Below are positions 25,267-33,063 of a DNA stretch of 37,247 nt, one piece after another. This DNA is from B10-G9 sp964627755 (lineage in GTDB: Bacteria; Chloroflexota; Anaerolineae; Anaerolineales; UBA11858). The translations under genes and the position numbers were made by a program. The notes under the pieces are model-generated. The model saw nothing but the letters and a program-made list of their open reading frames with translations. It was not told the origin of the DNA and did not search any database. The stretch lies in assembly GCA_964627755.1 (NCBI GenBank), contig CAZVIH010000080.1:1-37247 (forward strand), in the 5' to 3' direction. How positions within the stretch are numbered: the stretch's first letter is position 1; each line of letters opens with the position of its first letter.

Positions 25267-26340
25267 CTAAATGGTCACGCCTCCCCACATCTGCTGGATA
25301 TATCTGCGGATGAAGAAAGTAAATATCAATGAGGGAACTGCCATTACCAGGCCACCGGCGGCAGCTAGGTTGACATTACCTACAGCACCAAGCAGGGCCT
25401 GGTAAACAACAACCGGAAAGGTGGGATTAAACTGGGTCAGGATAATAGCTGAAACAGTTTCGTTCCAGGCACCCAGAAAAGCGTACATGGCGGCTGCCGC
25501 TAACCCCGGCAAAGCCAGGGGAAAAGTGATCCGTAAGAAAGTCTGGAATTTGGTGGCTCCAAAAACCTGGGCTGCTTCTTCGAGTGATTCCGGAATGCCC
25601 ATAAAGATACTAGCTGTGATCCAGATCGTGAGGGCGATCGATCCAACTGAATATACCAGCACAAGTCCGACCGGTTTATCATAGAAGCCCATATTGGCCA
25701 GGATGATCACCATAGGTAGTGCAATGGCGATGCCCGGGAACATTCGCACAAATAAAACGCTAAATTTCAGGGCATCTCGCCCGGGAAATATATAACGAGC
25801 AAAAGCGTATCCAGCCATACCTCCGATTGAGAGAGAAACCAGGATAGTGAGACCTGCGATTTGAAAACTCCTTAATAAAGCAGGAACCGCGTCCCGTGTG
25901 ATCTTAAAGAAGGTGTCATAATTTAACCAAAGGTTTTTACGGGCTCTGAAATAAACAATATCTTCTGGCCCGTTTTCCAGTTCAGCTATCCGGTCTTCAA
26001 GTTTTGAAATGCTGTAGGGAGTGCTGATCTGGGATTTCATGTAAACAGATATTTTATCCAATTCTGATGTGTCCAGAACGGTTTGGTATTCCTGGTCAAA
26101 ATTATCATATACACTGAGCAGGTATCCTCGTTCTCCATAGGTAAGGGAATACTCAGCTTTCAGCGAAGGCAGTAATGGCAGGGGGTAAGAATAGGCTTCC
26201 CGGGTGGAGAGGAAGGAGAGAGTGACCAGGAAAAAAGCTGGCAGAATAATTGTTACTGCCAGGGTCGTGATCAAGAGATAAAATATGGTCTTGCTGATCA
26301 GCCTGGAGAGCTTAAATTGTCTTTTAATTTTGGTTGTCAT
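25267..26340 (-). CDS. ABC sugar permease, MalG-like, with long loop after helix 1
   Basis: The 357-residue inner-membrane subunit has the coupling motif EAAQVFGATKFQTFLRITFPLALPG near 260-285, which docks to the ATPase. MalG-type permeases usually have about 280 residues; here about 80-100 extra residues lie between the first helix (about 18-40) and the conserved core (from about 150). The extra stretch is hydrophilic and should face the outside. It begins with YSYPLPLLPSL and contains a charged, possibly coiled segment (SISKLEDRIAELEN). The start overlaps the stop of the preceding permease by one base (TGATG). Confidence 0.9.
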   Translation of the reverse strand: MTTKIKRQFKLSRLISKTIFYLLITTLAVTIILPAFFLVTLSFLSTREAYSYPLPLLPSLKAEYSLTYGERGYLLSVYDNFDQEYQTVLDTSELDKISVYMKSQISTPYSISKLEDRIAELENGPEDIVYFRARKNLWLNYDTFFKITRDAVPALLRSFQIAGLTILVSLSIGGMAGYAFARYIFPGRDALKFSVLFVRMFPGIAIALPMVIILANMGFYDKPVGLVLVYSVGSIALTIWITASIFMGIPESLEEAAQVFGATKFQTFLRITFPLALPGLAAAAMYAFLGAWNETVSAIILTQFNPTFPVVVYQALLGAVGNVNLAAAGGLVMAVPSLIFTFFIRRYIQQMWGGVTI

Positions 26341-27248
26341 CAGGCGGCCTCCTTCTTTCCCCCAAAAGCGCCGGATACCCTCAAATAAAGCAGGGCTGCC
26401 AGGGAGACGATAACTGAGACGATGATGGTATAACCGCTGGCCATCTGGAAGCTGATATCCAGGCCGGGTACTTCTTCATGGTAGTAAACGATGCGCTCCA
26501 CCAACACGGGCATGCGGGAGAAACCTACCAGGAGTACGATGATCAGCCAGATCTGGATCGCTGAAATCAGCCTTAATATTATCGCTGTCTGAATCGTTGG
26601 ACCCAACAAGGGGACGGTTATTTTCCGGAGCACTGTGATGTAGTCTCCACCAAATACATAACCGGCCTCAATGGTTTCTTCGGGGATGTTTTGCAGACCA
26701 GCCAGGAGAATGATCATAACGGAAGGGATCACCTGCCAGGCATCTATGATGATGATCAGTATCAGCAATTTCCACTCTGATCCAGCCAGCCAGTAGATCT
26801 TTGCGCCTTCAGCGATAATGCCCAGGTGATAAAGCAGGCTATTAATCCAGCCATGGGCTGTAAAGCCGGTCAGCCACATGGCACCAACTGCTACGGCCGG
26901 TAGTGCCATGGGGATCATGGCTATAAAGAGGAAGATGCTGGAGCCAAAAAATTTACGATTGATGATCAAGGCCAGGAAGAGGGCGCCAAGAAATTCGAGG
27001 GTGACAGAAAAAATAACAATAATTGCAGTATTTCGCAGGGCGGGCATAAAGTCCGGATCTGTGAACACCATGACGTAATTCTGAAAGGTGAACGCCCCGG
27101 CCGCAGTTCGAAAACTCTCGATCAGCGTTATTAACACCGGTCGGATCCAGAACAAAATATAGTAGATCACAACGGGGGCGATCAATAAATAGGGGACGGC
27201 TTTTGATCCGAGATCACGAAATCTTTTCGCGGGAGCGGAAGCGGTCAT
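26340..27248 (-). CDS. ABC sugar permease, MalF/UgpA-like
   Basis: The 302-residue protein has six predicted transmembrane helices and the coupling motif EETIEAGYVFGGDYITVLRKITVPLLGP at about 195-222, the CUT1 pattern. It forms the translocation pore with the following MalG-like subunit, with which it overlaps by one base. ATG 27248 is preceded by AAGGAT. It is separated from the binding-protein gene by a 70-nt gap holding a strong hairpin. Confidence 0.91.
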   Translation of the reverse strand: MTASAPAKRFRDLGSKAVPYLLIAPVVIYYILFWIRPVLITLIESFRTAAGAFTFQNYVMVFTDPDFMPALRNTAIIVIFSVTLEFLGALFLALIINRKFFGSSIFLFIAMIPMALPAVAVGAMWLTGFTAHGWINSLLYHLGIIAEGAKIYWLAGSEWKLLILIIIIDAWQVIPSVMIILLAGLQNIPEETIEAGYVFGGDYITVLRKITVPLLGPTIQTAIILRLISAIQIWLIIVLLVGFSRMPVLVERIVYYHEEVPGLDISFQMASGYTIIVSVIVSLAALLYLRVSGAFGGKKEAA

Positions 27249-27269
27249 AGGTAATCCTTTGTATTAGAA

Positions 27270-27297
27270 GGATAGGACCGGTTTCCCGGTCCTATCC
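27270..27297 (-). promoter_or_regulatory. Perfect 12-bp hairpin with GAAA loop between binding-protein and permease genes
   Basis: GGATAGGACCGG and CCGGTCCTATCC pair perfectly around a four-base loop that reads GAAA in the minus-strand transcript, a stable GNRA tetraloop. No T tract follows, so it is unlikely to be a full terminator. Position and structure fit a 3'-end stabiliser or partial attenuator that leaves binding-protein mRNA in excess of permease mRNA, as known for malE-malF in enteric bacteria. Confidence 0.75.
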
Positions 27298-27318
27298 AAT
27301 AGACATATTACTTTAGAG

Positions 27319-28632
27319 TTAATTCAGGAGGTCGTCAACGCAGGCTTGTGCGGTGTCGAGGCGTTCCTGGGTGATTTCCAGACCGGGCAGCAGAGTGTCT
27401 TCGAAGACATCATCAAAACAGGCTTTGACTGCACCCCAATCCTGGTAGTTGCCAGCTGGAACGCCGGAAACAACACCATTGTTGAGAACCAGGACGGCTT
27501 TGTTGATGACCTCATCAACGGCCTCGTCTCCGAGGTAATCTCGGGCTTCTTCCACAGGAGGAATGAATCCACCGGTGCCTTTGGCCAGTTTAACCTGGAT
27601 GTCGGGGCGGGTGAGGTATTCAAGGAAGGACAGGGCCAGATCATAATTGGCAGAGCCTTTCATGATAGCGTAGCCGCTGACGCCAGCGATGCTGCCGACA
27701 CCATTGGGTCCTGAGGGGGCGGGGGCCAGGGTGAACGCGGTCTCATTGGAGGCATATACCTGTCCAGCGCGGGCATTATGGAAGACTGTCAACCAGGCTT
27801 CTTCGCGCATCATCGGGTCTACACAGCTGTCAACGTTGAGCACGGTGGGCATAAAGCCCCCGGCCTTACCAATTTTCTCCCAAACTTTCCAGGCAGCCAG
27901 GGCGTTTTCGGAATTTGCGTCGGGGAATCCGGCGCCGTAAGACAGGCCGGTGCCGCCGAACATGTAGATCCAGGATTTGGCTGGAATACCGGTGATGCAG
28001 ACTTTTCCTTCACCTTCACCTTCGGCTACAGCAACGGCCCAGTCAGCATACTGGTCCCAGGTGATGGTATCAAGATCAACGCCGTCAGGCAGGTAAGGCA
28101 GAGCTTTGTTGTTGGCCAGAAGCAGGTAAACATCAGCGCCAACGGGCAGGAAATACTGTTTGCCATCTTTGTTGGTGTCAGCGGTAAATGCTTCACTGAA
28201 TGTGCGGTCATCCCAACTGGCAACCACATCGGTCAGGTCCTCAACCCAGCCAGCCTCGATCCACTCGGGCATACGACTGTTGTGGGCTACGACAATGTCG
28301 GTGGTCACGTGGTCAGTGCTCTGCTGAACTTCTGCGCGATCAAGCAGGGTCTGGTCATCAATGATCTGGAAGTTAACGGTTACACCGTGCTCTTCCTCAA
28401 AAGGCTTAATGATCTCATTGATGAAAAACAGCTGCTCTGCAGGGGGGCTGAACAAGCGGGATGAGAAGACCAGGGTATTGGAAGGAACCATGACCTCTTT
28501 TTCCACTTCCACAGTTTGAACGACTTTTTCACCTTCAACAATCACTGTTTCGACAACGGTTTCCGGCTGGCAGGCAGACAAGAACATAGTGCCAACTAAA
28601 ACGATTGCCATAACGATAGAAAACTTCTTCAT
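27319..28632 (-). CDS. Sugar-binding lipoprotein of the ABC importer
   Basis: The 437-residue extracellular solute-binding protein (family 1) has a lipoprotein signal with lipidated Cys21 (FLSACQPE). A Val/Glu-rich tether of about 25 residues (VIVEGEKVVQTVEVEKEV) is characteristic of Chloroflexota binding proteins, from memory. The mature fold has the usual FEEEHGVTVNFQI early strand and late TRPDIQVKLAKGTGGF segment. It captures the glycoside outside the membrane for the two permeases. ATG 28632 is preceded by GGAGG. The gene starts 102 nt after the LacI-type regulator stop codon. Confidence 0.93.
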   Translation of the reverse strand: MKKFSIVMAIVLVGTMFLSACQPETVVETVIVEGEKVVQTVEVEKEVMVPSNTLVFSSRLFSPPAEQLFFINEIIKPFEEEHGVTVNFQIIDDQTLLDRAEVQQSTDHVTTDIVVAHNSRMPEWIEAGWVEDLTDVVASWDDRTFSEAFTADTNKDGKQYFLPVGADVYLLLANNKALPYLPDGVDLDTITWDQYADWAVAVAEGEGEGKVCITGIPAKSWIYMFGGTGLSYGAGFPDANSENALAAWKVWEKIGKAGGFMPTVLNVDSCVDPMMREEAWLTVFHNARAGQVYASNETAFTLAPAPSGPNGVGSIAGVSGYAIMKGSANYDLALSFLEYLTRPDIQVKLAKGTGGFIPPVEEARDYLGDEAVDEVINKAVLVLNNGVVSGVPAGNYQDWGAVKACFDDVFEDTLLPGLEITQERLDTAQACVDDLLN

Positions 28633-28703
28633 TTTTTCCTCCGAACTTTTGGTTAATGGTGAACAAATAAAACAAATGCCAGGTCAGACAGATTTGAGTG
28701 AGA

Positions 28704-28718
28704 TTTATCACCTCCTTT
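28704..28718 (-). promoter_or_regulatory. Near-perfect Shine-Dalgarno sequence with no start codon
   Basis: The minus strand reads AAAGGAGGTGATAAA, an almost full complement of the 16S rRNA 3' end, 17 nt after the LacI stop codon. No ATG, GTG or TTG lies at a usable distance downstream; the binding-protein start is about 70 nt away and has its own GGAGG. It may be a ribosome-standby or mRNA-protecting site. Confidence 0.4.
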
Positions 28719-28734
28719 AAAATCCAGATTTAGT

Positions 28735-29754
28735 TTATTTGTTAGAACCAACGCTTGATTGCCGAACCATCAGGGATGGCTGCAGAATGATCTGCTCCTG
28801 CTCAATAGGTTCGGCACGAATCTGCTTAATTAACATTTCACAAACCATCTCTCCGATCTGATAAATGGGTTGATGGACTGTGGTCAAAGGTGGGTGGCAG
28901 TGTTCGGCCAGGGGTATGTTATCAAAACCGGTGATCGCGACATCGTCTCCGACTTCCAATCCCAATTGCTGGGCAGCGCTGATGACGCCCAGGGCCATCA
29001 AGTCGTTGCAGGCGACGATGGCAGTGGGCGGGTCCTCTTTGGTGAGCAGGTCAAGGCCCAGCTGATATCCAGCTCTCTGAGTGAGATCGCCAGTGACCAT
29101 CAAATTTTCATCCACCTCAAGGTTATTATCTTTTAAGCCGGCCAGGAATCCCTGGCGGCGGTAATGCCCAAACATTAACTCTGCAGGCGCATCCAGGTAA
29201 CCAATGTGTTTGTGTCCCAGGTCGGCCAGGTGACGGGTGATGAGCTCCATCCCGTATTCCCCGTCCTCATCGACGTAGGCATAATCCTCGTGATCCAGCA
29301 TGCGGCCAAAGGCTACAAAGGGGATCTTCATCTGGGACAGGAACTTGATACGCTGGTCCTGCTGCCTGGTGCGGACGATAATAAAACCGTCCACCCGGGG
29401 ACTGCTGATCGTCTTTTGATAAGCTATCAGTTCCATGGTGCCGGGAGGTCGGGTGGAGACCAGCAGATCAAAACCCAGATTAACAGCCTGGTTGCCGATC
29501 CCGGCCAGGAATTCACTGAAAAAGGGGTCTGAAAACCGGGGACCATAGGTAGGCATAATAAAACCAATCGTGTCGGTGCGCTGTTTTTGGAGACGTTGAG
29601 CATGGATATTGGGGATGTAGCCAAGTTCTTCGGCGACCTTGTGAATCTCAGCCTTGGTTTCCGGACTGACATCATCAAAGTCGTGGAGTGCCCGGGAAAC
29701 GGTGGTGACTGATTTTCCGACTCGTTGGGCAATATCTTTGAGGGTTGCTGACAT
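28735..29754 (-). CDS. LacI-family transcriptional regulator of the glycoside operon
   Basis: The 339-residue protein has an N-terminal LacI helix-turn-helix (TLKDIAQRVGKSVTTVSRALHDFDDVSPET), the hinge helix (HAQRLQKQRTDTIGFIMP) and a periplasmic-binding-protein-like sensor domain (PFFSEFLAGIGNQAVNLGF, VDGFII, AIVACNDLMALG). It should repress or activate the importer and enzyme genes that follow on the same strand. ATG 29754 begins the helix-turn-helix directly; an in-frame TTG at 29778 would add eight residues and start inside the operator, so it is less likely. Two LacI-type operators lie upstream, implying autoregulation. Confidence 0.93.
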   Translation of the reverse strand: MSATLKDIAQRVGKSVTTVSRALHDFDDVSPETKAEIHKVAEELGYIPNIHAQRLQKQRTDTIGFIMPTYGPRFSDPFFSEFLAGIGNQAVNLGFDLLVSTRPPGTMELIAYQKTISSPRVDGFIIVRTRQQDQRIKFLSQMKIPFVAFGRMLDHEDYAYVDEDGEYGMELITRHLADLGHKHIGYLDAPAELMFGHYRRQGFLAGLKDNNLEVDENLMVTGDLTQRAGYQLGLDLLTKEDPPTAIVACNDLMALGVISAAQQLGLEVGDDVAITGFDNIPLAEHCHPPLTTVHQPIYQIGEMVCEMLIKQIRAEPIEQEQIILQPSLMVRQSSVGSNK

Positions 29755-29774
29755 AAGTGGGGAAAATCCTTGAC

Positions 29775-29820
29775 CCAAAACGTTTAAGTTGCACCTTGAT
29801 TATAATCCGAAACGTTTTGG
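29775..29820 (-). promoter_or_regulatory. Pair of LacI-type operators flanking an ATTATAAT box
   Basis: Two sites with core AAACGTTT and central CG lie at 29775-29788 (CCAAAACGTTTAAG) and 29807-29820 (CCGAAACGTTTTGG, nearly a full palindrome). Their centres are 32 bp apart, about three helical turns. Between them ATTATAAT (29799-29806) gives a -10-like TATAAT on both strands, although -35 boxes are weak. The sites match LacI-family operators and sit 20-65 nt before the regulator start. Confidence 0.75.
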
Positions 29821-29925
29821 ATTTCTATAGGGTGGGGTATTTTTAGGAAGAAAATCATATTTCCCCTCTCTGTGGGGGATTTCCTGGGGAGAATATCTAT
29901 CTGTGGGGGAAAGATTTGGTAAGCT

Positions 29926-30042
29926 GTAAATCGTAAATGGTAAGTCGATTAAGTGATCCTGGATTGCAGGGGCGACGCAGCGCGTCGCCCTTTGTTCTTA
30001 AACTGTTATTGCAAGGAGGCTGGAAGTCGATGAAGTAATCTG
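29926..30042 (+). repeat. 117-bp dispersed repeat, copy B
   Basis: This is the same length, orientation and three-part structure as copy A (16072-16188), with about 93% identity by eye. The central hairpin is GGGCGACGC / GCGTCGCCC. It lies upstream of the LacI operators, so copies A and B enclose the entire catabolic locus. The rest of 29755-30254 holds the operators and AT-rich sequence without a recognised gene. Confidence 0.9.
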
Positions 30043-30254
30043 AATTATATAAATCTGAGAACTTGATATTTGCTATTGATTAATTCTCTTGATCCGGAGA
30101 GTACAGAGCTGAACATTAATAAGGATCAGCAGCTGTTTGTTCAGATTACTACGCCACCTTGAGTTCTCTCGAGGTCCTCTCAACGTCAGATCAACGTTCT
30201 ATGATCCATATTTTGGATTAAAATTAGGGTAATCATTCAAAGAAGGAAGGAATT

Positions 30255-31142
30255 ATGTTTTCTAGAAGAAACAAAATTGTGCTGTTCATCACACTTCTGC
30301 TATTCCTCTCTCTGGCTTGCGAATTCACCAGAGCTGAAGAAGACCTGCCGGAAGTAAATTCAGAAGATGCCATTGCTACTTCAGTGGCGGCCACGATTGC
30401 GGCCAACCAAGTTGGGGAGGATCCTGTTGAATCTGCTGATCCTACAGTACATCCTACGGTTACGGCGTCAGCTCCAGAACCGAACTTTAATTACGCCGGA
30501 GTCAGCTTTTATTTTAACGAGGCCCTGGCTGAGAATATAGTGGCCGGAGTCAATCCAGCTGAGATCATTGATAATACCTGGTGGAACACTCCGGAACACC
30601 GCGAATACCGCTTTACTGATTGGGTCCTGGCAGATTCTTTCCTGGAAGCTCGCATCAAGATCTATCCTGTGGAAGGTTTTTTGGATGTCAATCCCGGAGT
30701 GGGAGGGAATATTGATGCTCTGAAGTTGGCGCTTACCACCAAACCCACTGACGGGGAAGGCGCTCCGGTCGTGGATATCTTTAATGCTGCCCGCATGTAT
30801 ACCAGCAACGTGGCCTATCTTCAATTTCAGAATGGGGAAGGAATCCGATTCCTGACCCAGTACGGCCAGGCTGTATCTCCTCTAGGGTGGCCGATGATGT
30901 TTTACACTTTCCAGGGCATAACGGATGATGGACGATATCTGGTCAGCGCCATGCTGCCCGCCACTCATCCCTCGCTACCGCATCCCGACCAGGTTACCAT
31001 GGACCAGGCTTTTATGGATAACTGGGAAACCTATGTAGCTGAAACAGAAGCGCTGCTCAATGCAGAACTGGATAACTCTTTCCTGCCCCCGCTGGCTTTG
31101 CTGGATGGCATGATCGAGTCGCTGATGGTTGGGGAGCCGTAA
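30255..31142 (+). CDS. Lipoprotein of unknown function
   Basis: The 295-residue protein has a lipoprotein signal peptide with lipobox LSLAC (lipidated Cys22). A low-complexity tether rich in Ala, Thr, Glu and Pro (to about residue 75) leads to a soluble domain (about 78-290). The domain shows no family motif that I recognise; it contains many aromatic residues (FNYAGVSFYF, NTWWNTPEHREYRF) and looks globular and beta-rich. ATG 30255 is preceded by GAAGGAAGGA. It is a single gene followed by a terminator. Anchoring outside the cytoplasmic membrane is likely; function unknown. Confidence 0.8.
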   Translation: MFSRRNKIVLFITLLLFLSLACEFTRAEEDLPEVNSEDAIATSVAATIAANQVGEDPVESADPTVHPTVTASAPEPNFNYAGVSFYFNEALAENIVAGVNPAEIIDNTWWNTPEHREYRFTDWVLADSFLEARIKIYPVEGFLDVNPGVGGNIDALKLALTTKPTDGEGAPVVDIFNAARMYTSNVAYLQFQNGEGIRFLTQYGQAVSPLGWPMMFYTFQGITDDGRYLVSAMLPATHPSLPHPDQVTMDQAFMDNWETYVAETEALLNAELDNSFLPPLALLDGMIESLMVGEP

Positions 31143-31146
31143 ATTC

Positions 31147-31180
31147 TAAGTCGTAAGTTGTAAAGGGTATAGCGATTAAG
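31147..31180 (+). repeat. Partial copy of the dispersed repeat (left module)
   Basis: TAAGTCGTAAGTTGTAAAG followed by GCGATTAAG resembles the left module of the 117-bp repeats. The match is imperfect and truncated, and it lies directly after the lipoprotein stop codon, as copy A does after the HEAT gene. Confidence 0.45.
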
Positions 31181-31193
31181 AGAAAGTGAAATG

Positions 31194-31223
31194 AAGGGGT
31201 ACCTCATTGAGTTGCCCCTTTTG
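31194..31223 (+). terminator. Terminator of the lipoprotein gene
   Basis: AAGGGG and CCCCTT form the stem base, with further imperfect pairing (CTC / GAG) inside, followed by a short T-rich stretch. It lies about 50 nt after the stop codon. Confidence 0.6.
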
Positions 31224-31350
31224 TTTAATTGGGAATACTTTCCCCATTGCTGGTAAAGCCGAAAATCTAGCTGTGTCGATGTTTAAAGGGACTATACCGG
31301 GGGGATTGCTTTGGGAAAAACACCCTCCCGGTAACAGGGAAAAATAGAAT

Positions 31351-31377
31351 AAAAAAAACCTCCTGTTGGGAGGTTTT
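31351..31377 (-). terminator. Terminator of the methyltransferase gene
   Basis: On the minus strand AAAACCTCC and GGAGGTTTT form a perfect 9-bp stem with loop CAACA, running into T8. It lies about 65 nt after the methyltransferase stop. A second short hairpin (CAGCCCG / CGGGCTG, 31385-31411) lies between them. Confidence 0.85.
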
Positions 31378-31442
31378 GGATGGTCAGCCCGGGAATTCAA
31401 TCTTCGGGCTGTTTAGTTCTTGGGGGATTTTGTGAGATGACA

Positions 31443-32237
31443 TTAACTATGATTAAACAACTCTTTTTTACCTATGAAAATACCATATCCAAAATATTCA
31501 CCCAGCTCAGGGGGCGTTAAACCTTCCTGTCTGATCGATTTCACGAATTCCCTGTAGGCGGGGTTGCGTAAATAAAGTCCGAAGGCCTGTACCAGAGAAC
31601 CCAGGAATCCGCCCCAGCCGTAGCGTTCTAGAAGACCGCGGGACTCCTCACGAGTGCTGATGGTGTTGGTGCGATAGAAGATATCCACCAGTCCGGTATC
31701 TTGCATCAATGTGACCCATTCCCCGGGTTGGAGAGGAGTGACATTGGCTCCCAGATCCTGGGAAGCCCAGGCCTGGATCGCTTGTGGGACGGGAGTTCTC
31801 AGCCAGGTAGCTTCATTAAGGCCGATAAAACCGCCTGGTTTTATAACCCGGTAATATTCCCGCATAGTCCGGGCTTTGTCTTCTGGAAAAGCAGTCACCG
31901 ATTCGGTGATCAACACGTTAAATGAGTCATTTTCGAATGGAAGCTCCATGGCGTCAGCCTGTTGAAACTCTACCAGGTCGGACAAATTCAACCTTTTGGC
32001 GCGCTCCCGGGCCCGTTCAACCATCAGGGGATTGATATCCACGCCCATCACCCGGCAGCCTAGGCAGCGAGCCAGATGGCAGGATGTGACGCCCACTCCG
32101 CAGCCAACGTCAATCACGTAGGACAGGGGAGTGATGAGGGTGCGATCGACTAACTCCTTGGTGGCTTCCTGACCGCCGAGGTGTTTGGTGAGCCCGATCT
32201 GGGCTGCAAAATCGAAGAATTGGTCCGTATGTTTCAT
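31443..32237 (-). CDS. Class I SAM-dependent methyltransferase
   Basis: The 264-residue protein has the Rossmann-type SAM fold. Motif I is VIDVGCGVGVTSCHLA (about 37-52), followed by VMGVDINPLMVERA with the ribose-binding Asp, VEFQQADAMELPFENDSFNVLI (motifs II-IV) and YRVIKPGGFIGLNE (motif V-VI). This is the Methyltransf_11/UbiE-like pattern for small-molecule or lipid acceptors; the acceptor cannot be read. ATG 32237 opens the gene, with no strong ribosome-binding site. It is monocistronic, with its own terminator and dispersed repeats upstream. Confidence 0.88.
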   Translation of the reverse strand: MKHTDQFFDFAAQIGLTKHLGGQEATKELVDRTLITPLSYVIDVGCGVGVTSCHLARCLGCRVMGVDINPLMVERARERAKRLNLSDLVEFQQADAMELPFENDSFNVLITESVTAFPEDKARTMREYYRVIKPGGFIGLNEATWLRTPVPQAIQAWASQDLGANVTPLQPGEWVTLMQDTGLVDIFYRTNTISTREESRGLLERYGWGGFLGSLVQAFGLYLRNPAYREFVKSIRQEGLTPPELGEYFGYGIFIGKKELFNHS

Positions 32238-32345
32238 GTAGGAATATGATATAGTGACCGGCTAATTGCAGCAAGATACGGTGGTGTTGTTTTGGAGTAG
32301 TCTGGAAGAAGGGGTCTATTAGTAGTGAGGCCAGGGGAGTGTGGA

Positions 32346-32610
32346 GTAAGTCGATTAAGTGATCAGTATTCATTAATCAGGTTGGGCGCTCCTTAAGCCA
32401 AACTGTCATTGCGAGGGGGACGCGGCAATCTGGCCTGGAGAGAGCGCTCATGTCCCATTTTATGAGTAACCTGAAGGGGAGAAGAAATCTTGTTGATAAT
32501 CAGGCTGATAGGGTCAACTGTGATGCAGATTAGCTTGATTTAACTTTGGATGCTGAAAAACAGTATCAAAGCGGGCTGGCTTCGCTGCGCTGGCAATGAC
32601 AATCAACGGG
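32346..32610 (+). repeat. Dispersed repeat region, copy C, composite
   Basis: It begins with the same left module (GTAAGTCGATTAAG) and reaches the right module AACTGTCATTGCGAGG through GCAATCTGG with a different centre from copies A and B. It continues with a second unit (CGCTCATGTCCCATTTTA, TTGTTGATAATCAGGCTGATAGGG and CTTCGCTGCGCTGGCAATGAC) that recurs in copy D at 33827-34000. No gene is seen in this stretch. Confidence 0.75.
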
Positions 32611-32679
32611 CAGCTGTCATCAGCGGCAATCAGGGTCAGGATGATATATTCGAGGGGGAGTGGAAGTTCCCGCTGATTC

Positions 32680-32707
32680 AAAAAACGGGAGAGCTGATGC
32701 TCTCCCG
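32680..32707 (-). terminator. Terminator of the regulator/membrane protein operon
   Basis: CGGGAGAGC and GCTCTCCCG form a perfect 9-bp stem with a four-base loop. On the minus strand T6 follows directly. It lies about 33 nt after the regulator stop codon. The stem sequence is nearly the same as that of the hairpin at 34225-34246. Confidence 0.9.
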
Positions 32708-32739
32708 TGAGTTGTAGATCAATGTGTGGTATCGCTCAT

Positions 32740-33063
32740 TCATTTCCCTAGAATCCCTTTCATCTGTTTTTTATAAATCTTAAAACCTTGCTTTCCTTTC
32801 AAGGTCAATTTGCACAGAGTGCGGGGATATTTTCCCTGGAAGGTTTTCTGAATCTCGATCAGTTTCGCTTCCTCAAGCTTCTGGAGGTGGATCGAGAGGT
32901 TGCCCTTGGTGAGTCCGGTAGCCTTCTGCAGATAGAGGAAGTCAGCGCTTTCGACCGAGTCGAGGATGGTAATGACCGCCAGGCGGGCGGGCTCATGGAT
33001 CAGTTTGTCGACCGAAGCCAGACCGGCCCAGGACTCATTGATGGGATGTTCTTTTTCAGTCAT
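32740..33063 (-). CDS. Winged-helix transcriptional regulator (ArsR/MarR-like)
   Basis: The 107-residue protein has a winged-helix fold. LIHEPARLAVITILDSVESADFLYLQKATGLTKGNLSIHLQKLEEAKLIEIQKTF spans helices 1-4 and the wing; the recognition helix is TKGNLSIHLQKLEE. Small proteins of this type, often paired with a membrane protein, are autoregulatory repressors. It is the second gene of a two-gene operon and overlaps the membrane-protein gene by 8 nt, so the two are translationally coupled. The palindrome at 33726-33737 on the operon promoter is the likely binding site. No metal-binding Cys cluster is present, so metal sensing is unlikely. Confidence 0.85.
   Translation of the reverse strand: MTEKEHPINESWAGLASVDKLIHEPARLAVITILDSVESADFLYLQKATGLTKGNLSIHLQKLEEAKLIEIQKTFQGKYPRTLCKLTLKGKQGFKIYKKQMKGILGK

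Noticed and set aside
28640..28652. Degenerate LacI operator (CCGAACTTTTGG) before the binding-protein gene
   Set aside because: It lacks the central AACGTT core and overlaps the Shine-Dalgarno; the resemblance is too weak to call.
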